64,000 nucleotides of DNA, from NCBI RefSeq assembly GCF_900107255.1, contig NZ_FNPH01000002.1, positions 620,001-684,000 of the forward strand, written 5' to 3'. The notes below the pieces were generated by a model. The model did no database searches. It worked only from the letters and a program-made list of their open reading frames with translations, and was not told where the DNA came from. The stretch's first letter is position 1; each line of letters starts with the position of its first letter. A program made the position numbers and the translations under genes. Below, piece after piece: positions 55,159 to 63,952 of this stretch. The stretch is from Micromonospora pattaloongensis (GTDB lineage: Bacteria; Actinomycetota; Actinomycetes; Mycobacteriales; Micromonosporaceae).

Positions 55159-55737
55159 TCACGCCCCGCGACGCTCGCGCAGCCCCGCCCACCGCGTCGT
55201 GAGCGCGGGCAGGTCGATCGTCACCTTCCACGGCCGCTCGGTCGTGAAGACATCGTCGGTGTGGACGCCCACCTCGTATTCGCCGTTCGCGCCGAGGAGC
55301 ATCTCGGTAAGCGTCATCCGCTCGTGCAGCGGATCGACCACCCAGTACGTCGCGACGCCGGCATGGGCGTAGACCCGCGCCTTGTCGTACATGTCCCGGA
55401 AGGTCGACTCCGGCGAGACGACCTCGACGGCGAGGATCGCGTCCTCGACCGGCACGGGGCTCCGGTCGACGCGGTCGGGACGCAACGCGACCACGTCCGG
55501 TCGCGGCTCGTTACGCCGGTTGACCTTCATCGACAGGTCGAGGCTGACCACGTACTCCGGCGGACAGTTCGCGCGGAGCGCGAGCAGGATCTCCACGCAC
55601 AGGTCCTGGTGCAGGTGGGTCGGCGACGGCACGATCAACCTTCCGTTGACCAGTTCGTACCGGAGGTCGTTCGGCAGCTCGCCGAGGTCGTCGACCGTCC
55701 ACTCCCGCCGCTCCGGCCGCAGGGGCGCCGCGGTCAT
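55159..55737 (-). CDS. Uma2 family protein (second copy in window)
   Basis: 192 aa from ATG 55737 with GGAGGAGG just upstream. RPDVVALRPDRV, LAVEVVSPESTFRDMYDKARVY and YWVVDP form the Asp/Glu/Lys pattern. It differs clearly from the copy at 19748-20413 in sequence, so these are not recent duplicates. Sits between the amidohydrolase and ffh. Confidence 0.82.
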   Translation of the reverse strand: MTAAPLRPERREWTVDDLGELPNDLRYELVNGRLIVPSPTHLHQDLCVEILLALRANCPPEYVVSLDLSMKVNRRNEPRPDVVALRPDRVDRSPVPVEDAILAVEVVSPESTFRDMYDKARVYAHAGVATYWVVDPLHERMTLTEMLLGANGEYEVGVHTDDVFTTERPWKVTIDLPALTTRWAGLRERRGA

Positions 55738-55779
55738 GGTTCCTCCTCCGGTGGTCGCCGCCACCCTATCGATGAGAGC

Positions 55780-57333
55780 CTACTTCCCGCCGTCCCGCTT
55801 GGTCAGCTTGTTGAAGTCGAGCTTCGGCAGCTTGAACCCCGGCGGCAAGCCGTCGCCGCCCTGCAGGGCGGACGGGTCGAGCCCCGGCGGAAGCTGCGGC
55901 ATCCCGCCCGGGAATCCGGCGGGCATGCCGCCGGCGGGACCGCCGACCCGCTGCCGCCCGCCGCCCTTGGCGCCCTTCCGCTTGTTCTTCGGGGACTTGG
56001 TCGCCTTCCGCCGGCTGCCGGGCAGGCCCATCATGCCGCCCATCTGCTTCATCATCTTCTGCGCGTCCGCGAACCGGTTGAGCAGCTGGTTCACGTCCAT
56101 CACGGTGACCCCGGAGCCGTTGGCGATGCGCGCCCGGCGGGAGCCGTTGATGATCTTCGGGTTGGTCCGCTCGCCCGGCGTCATGCCGCGGATGATCGCG
56201 GCGACCTTGTCGAGGTGCTTGTCGTCGACCTCGGCCAACTGGTCCTTCATCTGACCCATGCCGGGCATCATCGCCAGCACGTTGGCGATCGGGCCCATCC
56301 GGCGCACCGCCATCAGCTGCTCGAGGAAGTCCTCCAGCGTGAACTGCTCCCCGCCCATCAGCTTGGCGGTCATCTTCTCCTTCTGATCGGCGTCGAAGGC
56401 CTGCTCGGCCTGCTCGATCAGAGTGAGGACGTCGCCCATGCCGAGGATGCGGCTCGCCATCCGGTCCGGGTGGAAGACGTCGAAGTCCTCCAGCTTCTCG
56501 CCGGTGGACGCGAAGAGGATGGGCTGCCCGGTGACGTGCCGGACCGAGAGCGCGGCGCCACCGCGGGCGTCGCCGTCGAGCTTGGACAGGACCACACCGG
56601 TGATCCCGACACCGTCGCGGAACGCCTCGGCGGTGGTGACCGCGTCCTGACCGACCATCGCGTCGATGACGAAGATGACCTCGTCGGGGTCGACGGCGTC
56701 GCGGATGTTCGCGGCCTGCGCCATCATCTCGGCGTCGATGCCGAGCCGGCCGGCGGTGTCGACGATCACGATGTCCCGGGCGGCGCGCTTGGCGTGCTCG
56801 ATCGACGCCTCGGCCACCCGGACCGGGTCGCCGACGCCGTTGCCGGGCTCGGGCGCGTACACCTCGACGCCGGCGCGACCGCCCAGCACCTGGAGCTGGT
56901 TGACGGCGTTGGGGCGCTGGAGGTCGGCGGCGACCAGCAGCGGCTGGTGGCCCTGGGCCTTCAGCCAGCGGGCCAGCTTGCCGGCGAGGGTGGTCTTACC
57001 GGAACCCTGCAGACCGGCGAGCATGATCACGGTCGGGGGCTGCTTGGCGAACTGCAGCCGGCGCCCCTCGCCGCCGAGGATGCCGACGAGCTCCTCATGG
57101 ACGATCTTGATGACCTGCTGCGCCGGGTTGAGCGCCTGCGACACCTCGGCGCCGCGCGCCCGCTCCTTGAGGCTGGCGATGAAGGTCTTCACCACCGGCA
57201 GCGCGACGTCGGCCTCCAACAGGGCGAGCCGGATCTCACGCGCGGTCGCGTCGATGTCGGCGTCGGTGAGCCGGCCCTTGCCGCGGAGCTTGCCGAAGAT
57301 CCCCGTCAGGCGGTCACTCAAGGTGTCAAACAC
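55780..57333 (-). CDS. ffh: Signal recognition particle GTPase Ffh
   Basis: 517 aa from GTG 57333. N domain (1-90), GTPase G domain with P-loop LQGSGKTTLAGKLA and DTAGRLGID, then the methionine-rich M domain (MMPGMGQMKDQLAE, later MMKQMGGMMGLPG) that binds signal peptides and 4.5S RNA. A long Gly/Pro/Lys tail follows residue 445. Partner FtsY is encoded at 62549-63787. No ffs RNA gene is visible here. Confidence 0.97.
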   Translation of the reverse strand: MFDTLSDRLTGIFGKLRGKGRLTDADIDATAREIRLALLEADVALPVVKTFIASLKERARGAEVSQALNPAQQVIKIVHEELVGILGGEGRRLQFAKQPPTVIMLAGLQGSGKTTLAGKLARWLKAQGHQPLLVAADLQRPNAVNQLQVLGGRAGVEVYAPEPGNGVGDPVRVAEASIEHAKRAARDIVIVDTAGRLGIDAEMMAQAANIRDAVDPDEVIFVIDAMVGQDAVTTAEAFRDGVGITGVVLSKLDGDARGGAALSVRHVTGQPILFASTGEKLEDFDVFHPDRMASRILGMGDVLTLIEQAEQAFDADQKEKMTAKLMGGEQFTLEDFLEQLMAVRRMGPIANVLAMMPGMGQMKDQLAEVDDKHLDKVAAIIRGMTPGERTNPKIINGSRRARIANGSGVTVMDVNQLLNRFADAQKMMKQMGGMMGLPGSRRKATKSPKNKRKGAKGGGRQRVGGPAGGMPAGFPGGMPQLPPGLDPSALQGGDGLPPGFKLPKLDFNKLTKRDGGK

Positions 57334-57487
57334 GGCGTAACATCCCGTTTGTCAGAATTGCGGCGGGCAGTACGTGGCCGGCGGTCGCACTCCCGGCCGT
57401 GGCAAGGGTATCCGGCCGTTCACCTCAACGCCCGATCCGGCCGATCGGTTCCTGACCGGCCCACCCCGACCGCCCCCGACGGACAGG

Positions 57488-59779
57488 TCACACGGCGGCG
57501 AGGACGGCGGCCTCCAGGCGTTCGCGTTCGGGATCGGACGGGGCGGCCCCGACGAGGTAGAAGGCGTCCACCACGTCCCCGCCGAGGGTCGAGATCCGCG
57601 CGGCCCGCACCTGGGCGCCGGCCGCGTCGAGCGCGCTGGCGACCCGGTAGAGCAGCCCGGCGGAGTCCGCCGCGCGCAGCTCCAGCACCACCGCGTCGGT
57701 GGCGGCGCCACGGTGCCACACCACCCGGGGCGCGGCGCCGGGGCGGCCCGCCGCGAGCGCGCGTCCGCGCAGCCGTTGGGTCACGGAGACGTCGCCGGCG
57801 ACCGCGCGCCGCAGGTCCGCCGCGAGCGCGACCGTGTCCGGCGGCGTGCCGTAGCGCGGCTGCACCCGGAACTCCACCAGCGCCCGCCCCTCGACCGTGG
57901 ACGCGTCCGCGCCGACCACGTCGAGCCGGTGCAGGGCGAGGCAGCCGGCGACCGCGGCGAGCAGGCCGCGCCGGTCCGCCGCGGCCACCGCCACCCGGTC
58001 CCCGTCGATGTGCACCGCCGGCAGCGCGCCCGCGACCAGCGCCGGATCGGGGACCGGCGGGGCGGGCAGCACGCCGGTGTCCAACGCGGTGTGCACCCGG
58101 CGCACGAGCTCGGCGATCAGCCGTCCCTTCCACTCCGACCACGCGGCCGGCCCGGTGGCGCGCGCGTCGGCCCGGGCCAGCGCGTGCAGCAGCGCCAACG
58201 TGCCGGTGTCGCCGACGGCGTCCGCGACCGCGGCGATCGTCACCGGGTCGCCCAGGTCGCGCCGGGTGGCAACGTCGGGCAGCAGCAGGTGCAGCCGGAC
58301 AAGCTTCTCGATCACCGCGACGTCGGTGGGCGGCAGCCCGATCCGGGTGGCGATCCCGGCGGCGATCGGGGCGCCGACCGTGCTGTGGTCGGCGCAGACG
58401 CCGATCCGGTCGGGGCGCGACGCGTCCGCGCCCGGCAGCCCCTTGCCGACGTCGTGCAGGAACGCCCCGAGCAGCAGCAGGTCGGGCCGGTCCACCTCGC
58501 GGGCGTACCCGGTCGCCTCGGCGGCCGCCTGCACCAGGTGCCGGTCGAGGGTGAAGCGGTGCACGGGGTTGTGCTGCGGCCGGCTGCGCATCCGCGGCCA
58601 CTCCGGAAACCAGCGGTCGACCAGGCCGTACCGGTCGCAGGTTTCCCAGGTGGGCACCAGGCCGGGACCGGCGCCGAGCAGGGCGACCAGCGCGGTGCGG
58701 GCCGGCTCGGGCCACGGCGTCGGCAGCGGCGGGCAGTACGCGGCGAGCCACTCGCAGGTGGCCCGCGCGATCGGCAGTCCGGTGGTGGCCGCGGCGGCGG
58801 CGACCCGCAGCGACAGGCTCGGGTCGGGCCGGGCGCCGATGGCGGTACGGGCGAGCACCAGCTCGCCGTCGTGCTCGACCACGTCGCGGGCCACCGGGCG
58901 CCGCGTCGGACGCCCGGTGCGCCCGCGGCCGGCGCGCAGCCGGTCGGCCGCCCGCCAGGCGTCGTCGAGCGCGTGCGCGACGGTGCGGGCGTCACCGGCG
59001 ACGCGGCGCAGGAGCGCGTCCCCGTCGTCGAGCCCGAGCAGCGTGGCGACCGCCGCGCGCTCCTGCGCGACCAGCCGGTCCACCCGGCGGCCGACCGCGA
59101 GGTGCAGCGCGTCGCGGGTGTCGAGCAGCCGCCGGTGGGCGGCGTGCGCCGCCGGGCGGGTGTCGGCGATCCCGGCGAGCGCGATGGCGCGCAGCAGCCC
59201 GACGTCCCGCAGGCCGCCGGCCGCCTCCTTGAGGTCGCCCTCCAGCAGGAACGCCAGCTCGCCGTGGGCCCGCCAGCGCGCCGCGGTGACCTCGCGCAGC
59301 CGCGGCAGCTGGCGCAGCGCGGTACGCCGCCACTGTTCGGTCGCGGCGGCGCGCAGCTGCCCGGACAGCTCCCGGTCGCCCGCGACGTGCCGGGCGTCGA
59401 GCAGGCCGAGCGTCACCTTGACGTCGTCGTGCGCGACCGACAGCGCCTCGGGCAGGGTCCGCACCGAGTGGTCCAGCCCGAGCCGCGCATCCCAGATCGG
59501 ATACCAGAGCTTCGCGGCGAGCTCGTCCATGCCGGGCACCCCGGCGTGCAGCAGCACCAGGTCGAGGTCGCTGTGCGGCGCGCACTCCCGCCGTCCCAGC
59601 CCCCCGACCGCGACCAGCGCGACGCCACCCTCGGGCCGGTCCGGCATCAACCCGCCGAGCCACCGGTCGAGCGCCGCGGCCCGGTCCGCCCGCGCCGCCG
59701 GGCCGATCCCTGGCTCCCCGTCGATCAAGGGGCCGGCGGGCGCGTTCCCGGCCTCGCGCGCCGCCGACCCCTTGATCAT
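57488..59779 (-). CDS. glnD: PII uridylyl/adenylyl-transferase GlnD
   Basis: 763 aa from ATG 59779 with GCGAGG upstream. Nucleotidyltransferase motif GGLGRRECAPHSDLDLVL, central HD domain (LGAFLHDVGKGL) for demodification, and two C-terminal ACT domains sensing glutamine. In actinomycetes GlnD adenylylates GlnK at Tyr51. Third gene of amt-glnK-glnD, the standard actinobacterial nitrogen operon. The first 19 codons contain an inverted repeat (see repeat entry). Confidence 0.95.
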   Translation of the reverse strand: MIKGSAAREAGNAPAGPLIDGEPGIGPAARADRAAALDRWLGGLMPDRPEGGVALVAVGGLGRRECAPHSDLDLVLLHAGVPGMDELAAKLWYPIWDARLGLDHSVRTLPEALSVAHDDVKVTLGLLDARHVAGDRELSGQLRAAATEQWRRTALRQLPRLREVTAARWRAHGELAFLLEGDLKEAAGGLRDVGLLRAIALAGIADTRPAAHAAHRRLLDTRDALHLAVGRRVDRLVAQERAAVATLLGLDDGDALLRRVAGDARTVAHALDDAWRAADRLRAGRGRTGRPTRRPVARDVVEHDGELVLARTAIGARPDPSLSLRVAAAAATTGLPIARATCEWLAAYCPPLPTPWPEPARTALVALLGAGPGLVPTWETCDRYGLVDRWFPEWPRMRSRPQHNPVHRFTLDRHLVQAAAEATGYAREVDRPDLLLLGAFLHDVGKGLPGADASRPDRIGVCADHSTVGAPIAAGIATRIGLPPTDVAVIEKLVRLHLLLPDVATRRDLGDPVTIAAVADAVGDTGTLALLHALARADARATGPAAWSEWKGRLIAELVRRVHTALDTGVLPAPPVPDPALVAGALPAVHIDGDRVAVAAADRRGLLAAVAGCLALHRLDVVGADASTVEGRALVEFRVQPRYGTPPDTVALAADLRRAVAGDVSVTQRLRGRALAAGRPGAAPRVVWHRGAATDAVVLELRAADSAGLLYRVASALDAAGAQVRAARISTLGGDVVDAFYLVGAAPSDPERERLEAAVLAAV
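59723..59777. repeat. Inverted repeat inside the first codons of glnD
   Basis: Arms 59723-59739 and 59761-59777 pair over 17 bases with one mismatch (outer GATCAAGGGG / CCCCTTGATC), loop 21. The right arm abuts the ATG. It could fold over the translation start and damp GlnD synthesis relative to GlnK, or be a dispersed palindrome that now forms coding sequence. Confidence 0.55.
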
Positions 59780-59790
59780 CCGTACCTCGC

Positions 59791-60153
<363 letters not shown>

Positions 60154-61548
60154 TTAACCGGCGACCTTCTCGTTGACCGGCGCGGCGGGCGCGCCCGCGG
60201 CCGGAGTCTTCCCGGGCGAGCCGAGGCCCGCCATCGCGAACGCGCCGCCCCCGCCGGTGGCCGGCGAGAAGTCGTACGCGGTCTCCGCGTGCTCCGCGAC
60301 GTCGATGCCGTTGACCTCGTCCTCCGCGTCGGCGCGGAACCCGATCGTCTTCTGGATCACGAAGCCGAGGACCCAGGCCACCCCGAACGACCAGACGGTG
60401 ACGAGCAGACCGGCCAGCAGCTGGCGGCCGAACTGGGTGAGGCCGCCGCCGTAGAACAGCCCGTTCGACGCCCCGATCACCTCCGAGATCGCGCTGTTGA
60501 CCTTCGTGGTGGCGAAGAGGCCGAGCCAGAGCGAGCCGATCCAGCCGCCGACGAAGTGCACGCCGACCACGTCGAGCGAGTCGTCGTACCCGAGCTTGTA
60601 CTTCAGGCTGACCGCCAGCGCGCAGACCGCGCCGGCGACCAGGCCGAGCAGCACCGCCGACCACGGCTCGATGAAACCGCACGCCGGGGTGATCGCCACC
60701 AGGCCGGCGACCGCGCCGGAGGACGCGCCGACCATGGTCGGCTTACCGCTCTTGATCCACTCGACGACGATCCAGCCGAGCACCGCCGCCGCGGTCGCGA
60801 CCTGGGTGTTGATGAAGGCCAGGCCGGCGACGCCGTCGACGGTCAGCTCGGACCCCGCGTTGAAGCCGAACCACCCGAACCAGAGCAGGCCCGCGCCGAG
60901 CGCCACCATCGGCACGTTGTGCGGCTTCATCTGCTCCTTCGGCCAGCCGACCCGCTTGCCGAGCACCAGTACCAGGCCGAGCGCCGCGGCACCGGCGTTG
61001 ATGTGCACGGCGGTGCCGCCGGCAAAGTCCAGCGCGTGCAGCTTGGCGCCGATCAGGCCGCCGCCCCAGACCATGTGCGCCACCGGGAAGTAGACCAGCG
61101 TGGCCCAGCCGAACGCGAAGAGCAGCCAGCCGGCGAACTTGGCCCGGTCGGAGACCGCGCCGCTGATCAGGGCGACGGTGATCACCGCGAACATCATCTG
61201 GAACGCCATGAAGACGTAGAGCGGGACCCCGATGCCGCTCGGGTTCTCCGCGGTGGCCCCCCACAGGTCGGTCTCGGCGAGGTACGTGCGGTGGCCGAGG
61301 TACTGCCCCAGATCCCCCCAGACGCCGTTGACGTCCGACCCGAAGGCGACCGTGAAGCCGTAGAGCAACCACAGGATCGAGATCAGCCCGATCGCCGAGA
61401 AGCTCATCATCATCATGTTCAGAACGCCCTTGGACCGGTTCAGGCCACCGTAGAACAGTGCCAGACCCGGCGTCATGAGCAGCACGAGCGCGGTCGAGAC
61501 CAGCAACCACACGGTGTTGCCGGAGTCGATCGTCGGTGCGTCAGGCAC
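60154..61548 (-). CDS. amt: Ammonium transporter
   Basis: 464 aa from GTG 61548, preceded by AGGGAGG. About 11 membrane helices; family motifs TPGLALFYGGLNRSKGVLN, DFAGGTAVHINAGAAAL and GVHFVGGWIG. The C-terminal cytoplasmic tail is about 70 residues and includes DVAEHAETAYDF. A GlnR-like box lies 84-120 bases upstream. Confidence 0.96.
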   Translation of the reverse strand: MPDAPTIDSGNTVWLLVSTALVLLMTPGLALFYGGLNRSKGVLNMMMMSFSAIGLISILWLLYGFTVAFGSDVNGVWGDLGQYLGHRTYLAETDLWGATAENPSGIGVPLYVFMAFQMMFAVITVALISGAVSDRAKFAGWLLFAFGWATLVYFPVAHMVWGGGLIGAKLHALDFAGGTAVHINAGAAALGLVLVLGKRVGWPKEQMKPHNVPMVALGAGLLWFGWFGFNAGSELTVDGVAGLAFINTQVATAAAVLGWIVVEWIKSGKPTMVGASSGAVAGLVAITPACGFIEPWSAVLLGLVAGAVCALAVSLKYKLGYDDSLDVVGVHFVGGWIGSLWLGLFATTKVNSAISEVIGASNGLFYGGGLTQFGRQLLAGLLVTVWSFGVAWVLGFVIQKTIGFRADAEDEVNGIDVAEHAETAYDFSPATGGGGAFAMAGLGSPGKTPAAGAPAAPVNEKVAG

Positions 61549-61631
61549 GCTGGCCTCCCTTTGGTGAGTCTCTTCGACACCCGATGCGGCGAAGCCTTCC
61601 CGTGGCCTGTTTCCGGCAGCGGTTCGACGCT

Positions 61632-61668
61632 GTTTCGGCGCGGTCACGGGTTGTTTCGGACGTGTGAA
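61632..61668 (-). promoter_or_regulatory. Putative GlnR box upstream of amt-glnK-glnD
   Basis: On the minus strand the motifs are TTCAC-N6-GAAAC-N5-GTGAC-N6-GAAAC (plus-strand GTTTC 61632-61636, GTCAC 61643-61647, GTTTC 61653-61657, GTGAA 61664-61668). This fits the actinobacterial GlnR pattern gTnAC-n6-GaAAc repeated twice, one base shorter between the halves than the usual n6. GlnR should activate this operon under nitrogen limitation. Confidence 0.65.
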
Positions 61669-61711
61669 GAAACCCTCACGGGCCGTTAAAACGGACACCG
61701 AGGGAGAAAGA

Positions 61712-62542
61712 TCAGAGGAGCGCCTGCTCCAGAATGTTCCGCTCGTAGTCGAGCAATCGCAGGTCGCGCATCGGCCGACGCAGATGGCCCTTGTGCACGA
61801 TCCGGACGAACGCCGGATCGCCGGCCGCCGCCATCCGGCGGATCCCCTCCACGTGGTCGACGACCCGCTTGCGGATCGTGCGCACCAGCCGGTGCCGGTC
61901 CCGCGGGATCAGCCCGTACGCGTCGGCGAAGAGCCGCAGCCGGCGCGGCCGGTCCGGCCGCTTCCAGCCGAGCGTGTAGGAGTCCCGGTCGGAGAAGAGC
62001 GGCACCCAGGTCCACGCCGCGTACGCCACGTCGTAGATCCGGGCGCCCGGCGAGCAGAGGTCGAAGTCGATCAGGGCCAGCGTCCCGTCCGGCCGCCAGA
62101 TGACGTTGTGCGGGGCGGCGTCGTGGTGGCAGATCACCTCGGTGTCCGGCGGCGGCGGCCCGAACGAGCGCCACACCGCCCCCGGCGGCGGCTGGAAGCC
62201 GTACTGGGCGTCGTGGAACATCCGCAGCATCGTCGCGACCGTCACGAGCGCCTCGTCGGTGACCCAGTGCGGGGCCAGCGGGTACTCGCCGCACTCCCCC
62301 TCCAGGTACGACAGCACCTCGCGGTTGCGCTCGTCCATGCCGTACGCCCGCGGCGACCCGGTGAACCCGACGTACTCGAGGTGGCGCAGCAGCGCGTGCA
62401 CGGACGGCGTCCACGGCCCGGCGTTGCGCCGGACCGTGTCCCCCACCCGCACCACGGTGCTGACGTTGCCACCGCGGAGCGGGATCTCCTGCTGGGTCAC
62501 GTACGGTCTCCCGAGGCGTGGCGCCTGATCGCGGTATGTCAC
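61712..62542 (-). CDS. APH-family phosphotransferase
   Basis: 276 aa with the kinase-like fold of aminoglycoside/choline/homoserine kinases: catalytic loop CHHDAAPHNVIW and metal motif LIDFDLCSPG. Position 14-30 residues from the start resembles the glycine-rich loop (PLRGGNVSTVVRVGDTV). Phosphate acceptor is unknown. It sits between ftsY and amt, where mycobacteria have no gene, hence accessory. Confidence 0.82.
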   Translation of the reverse strand: MTYRDQAPRLGRPYVTQQEIPLRGGNVSTVVRVGDTVRRNAGPWTPSVHALLRHLEYVGFTGSPRAYGMDERNREVLSYLEGECGEYPLAPHWVTDEALVTVATMLRMFHDAQYGFQPPPGAVWRSFGPPPPDTEVICHHDAAPHNVIWRPDGTLALIDFDLCSPGARIYDVAYAAWTWVPLFSDRDSYTLGWKRPDRPRRLRLFADAYGLIPRDRHRLVRTIRKRVVDHVEGIRRMAAAGDPAFVRIVHKGHLRRPMRDLRLLDYERNILEQALL

Positions 62543-62548
62543 CCGAGG

Positions 62549-63787
62549 CTACGCATCCGTTCCGAGCGGCTCGACCCCGAGCAGGGCGTCGACGAACTGC
62601 ACCGGGTCGAAGGGGGCGAGGTCGTCCGGGCCCTCGCCGAGCCCGACCAGCTTGACCGGGATGCCGAGCTTGCGCTGCACGGCGATCACGATCCCGCCCT
62701 TGGCGGTCCCGTCCAGCTTGGTCAGCACCACGCCCGTCACATCGACCACCTCGGTGAAGACCCGGGCCTGCTCCAGGCCGTTCTGGCCGGTCGTGGCGTC
62801 GAGCACCAGCAGCGTCTCGTCGACCGGGCCGTGCTTCTCCACGACCCGCTTGACCTTGCCGAGCTCGTCCATCAGGCCGATCTTGTTCTGCAGCCGGCCG
62901 GCGGTGTCCACCAGCACGGTGTCCACGCCGACGTCGATCCCCCGCCGCACCGCGTCGAACGCGACGCTCGCCGGGTCCGCGCCCTCCGGCCCGCGCACCA
63001 CCTCCGCGCCGACCCGGCCGCCCCAGGTGGCGAGCTGGTCGGCGGCGGCGGCCCGGAACGTGTCGGCCGCGCCGAGCAGCACGCTGCGCCCGTCCGCGAC
63101 GAGCACGCGGGCGATCTTGCCGCACGTGGTGGTCTTGCCGGCGCCGTTCACCCCGACCACGAGGATCACCGCCGGGTTGCCGGTCGCGCCGGTGGTGCGC
63201 AGCGAGCGGTCCAGCTCAGGGCTCAGCGCGCTCACCAGCTCCTCGGCGAGCAGCGCCCGCAGCCCGCTCGCGGTACGGGTGCCCAGCACCCGGGTGCGCT
63301 CCCGCAGCCGGTCGACGATCTCGCGGGTCGCCTCCACCCCGACGTCGGCGGTGATCAGGCTGTCCTCGATCTCCTCCCAGGCGTCCTCGTCGAGGTGGTC
63401 GCGGGAGAGCAGACCGAGCAGCCCCTTGCCGAAGACGTTCTGCGACCGGGAGAGCCGGGCCCGCAGCCGGACGAGCCGTCCGGCCGTCGGCTCGGGGCGC
63501 TCGATCACCGGCGGCAGCACGACCTCGGGGCGTTCCAGCACCTCGGGCTCGATGACCTCGGGCACCACCACCTCGGGGGCGGCCACCTCCGGCGTCACCA
63601 CGTCCGGCGCGCGCGCCGGCGGCGGCTCCGCGACGATCACCCCGGTCGGGCGCTGCGGCTCCTCCACCGGCGGGGCCGGTCGGGCCGGCGGCCGCGGTGG
63701 GCGACGCAGCCGGGGCACCATCAGACCCACGGCGCCGAGCACCAGCACGCCCAGCAGGACCAGAGCGGCCACGAGGTAATCCGTCAT
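62549..63787 (-). CDS. ftsY: Signal recognition particle receptor FtsY
   Basis: 412 aa from ATG 63787. One membrane anchor at residues 4-23, a Pro/Glu/Val-rich linker (about 25-105), then the NG GTPase domain with P-loop GVNGAGKTTTCGKIA, DTAGRLQNK and TKLDGTAKGG. Partner of Ffh in co-translational targeting. It starts 156 bases from the divergent gene at the window end. Confidence 0.97.
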   Translation of the reverse strand: MTDYLVAALVLLGVLVLGAVGLMVPRLRRPPRPPARPAPPVEEPQRPTGVIVAEPPPARAPDVVTPEVAAPEVVVPEVIEPEVLERPEVVLPPVIERPEPTAGRLVRLRARLSRSQNVFGKGLLGLLSRDHLDEDAWEEIEDSLITADVGVEATREIVDRLRERTRVLGTRTASGLRALLAEELVSALSPELDRSLRTTGATGNPAVILVVGVNGAGKTTTCGKIARVLVADGRSVLLGAADTFRAAAADQLATWGGRVGAEVVRGPEGADPASVAFDAVRRGIDVGVDTVLVDTAGRLQNKIGLMDELGKVKRVVEKHGPVDETLLVLDATTGQNGLEQARVFTEVVDVTGVVLTKLDGTAKGGIVIAVQRKLGIPVKLVGLGEGPDDLAPFDPVQFVDALLGVEPLGTDA

Positions 63788-63919
63788 GCGGGAAATCCTG
63801 ACAGATGCCCGTCCGGGCGTCCCGCCCACCGCACCGATCGCGCGGCGAACGTCACGGGTAGCCGTGGGACGCTGCGGGTAGAGAAGATGGGCTCACCCCT
63901 CACCCCTCGGAGGTCGGTC

Positions 63920-63952
63920 ATGCCCGCGGCTGGTCACGCCCGTGCACGCTGA
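63920..63952 (+). CDS. Possible 10-codon leader ORF
   Basis: ATG 63920 has GGAGG seven bases upstream; codes for MPAAGHARAR and ends at TGA 63950. It overlaps the proposed GTG start (63942) of the next gene in another frame. This may couple translation of the downstream gene, or reflect a mis-assigned start. Confidence 0.3.
   Translation: MPAAGHARAR

Noticed and set aside
54286-58554. A 1422-codon open frame on the plus strand
   Set aside because: It runs antisense to the amidohydrolase, Uma2, ffh and glnD genes and consists of low-complexity Arg/Gly/His-rich sequence. It is open only because of extreme GC content.
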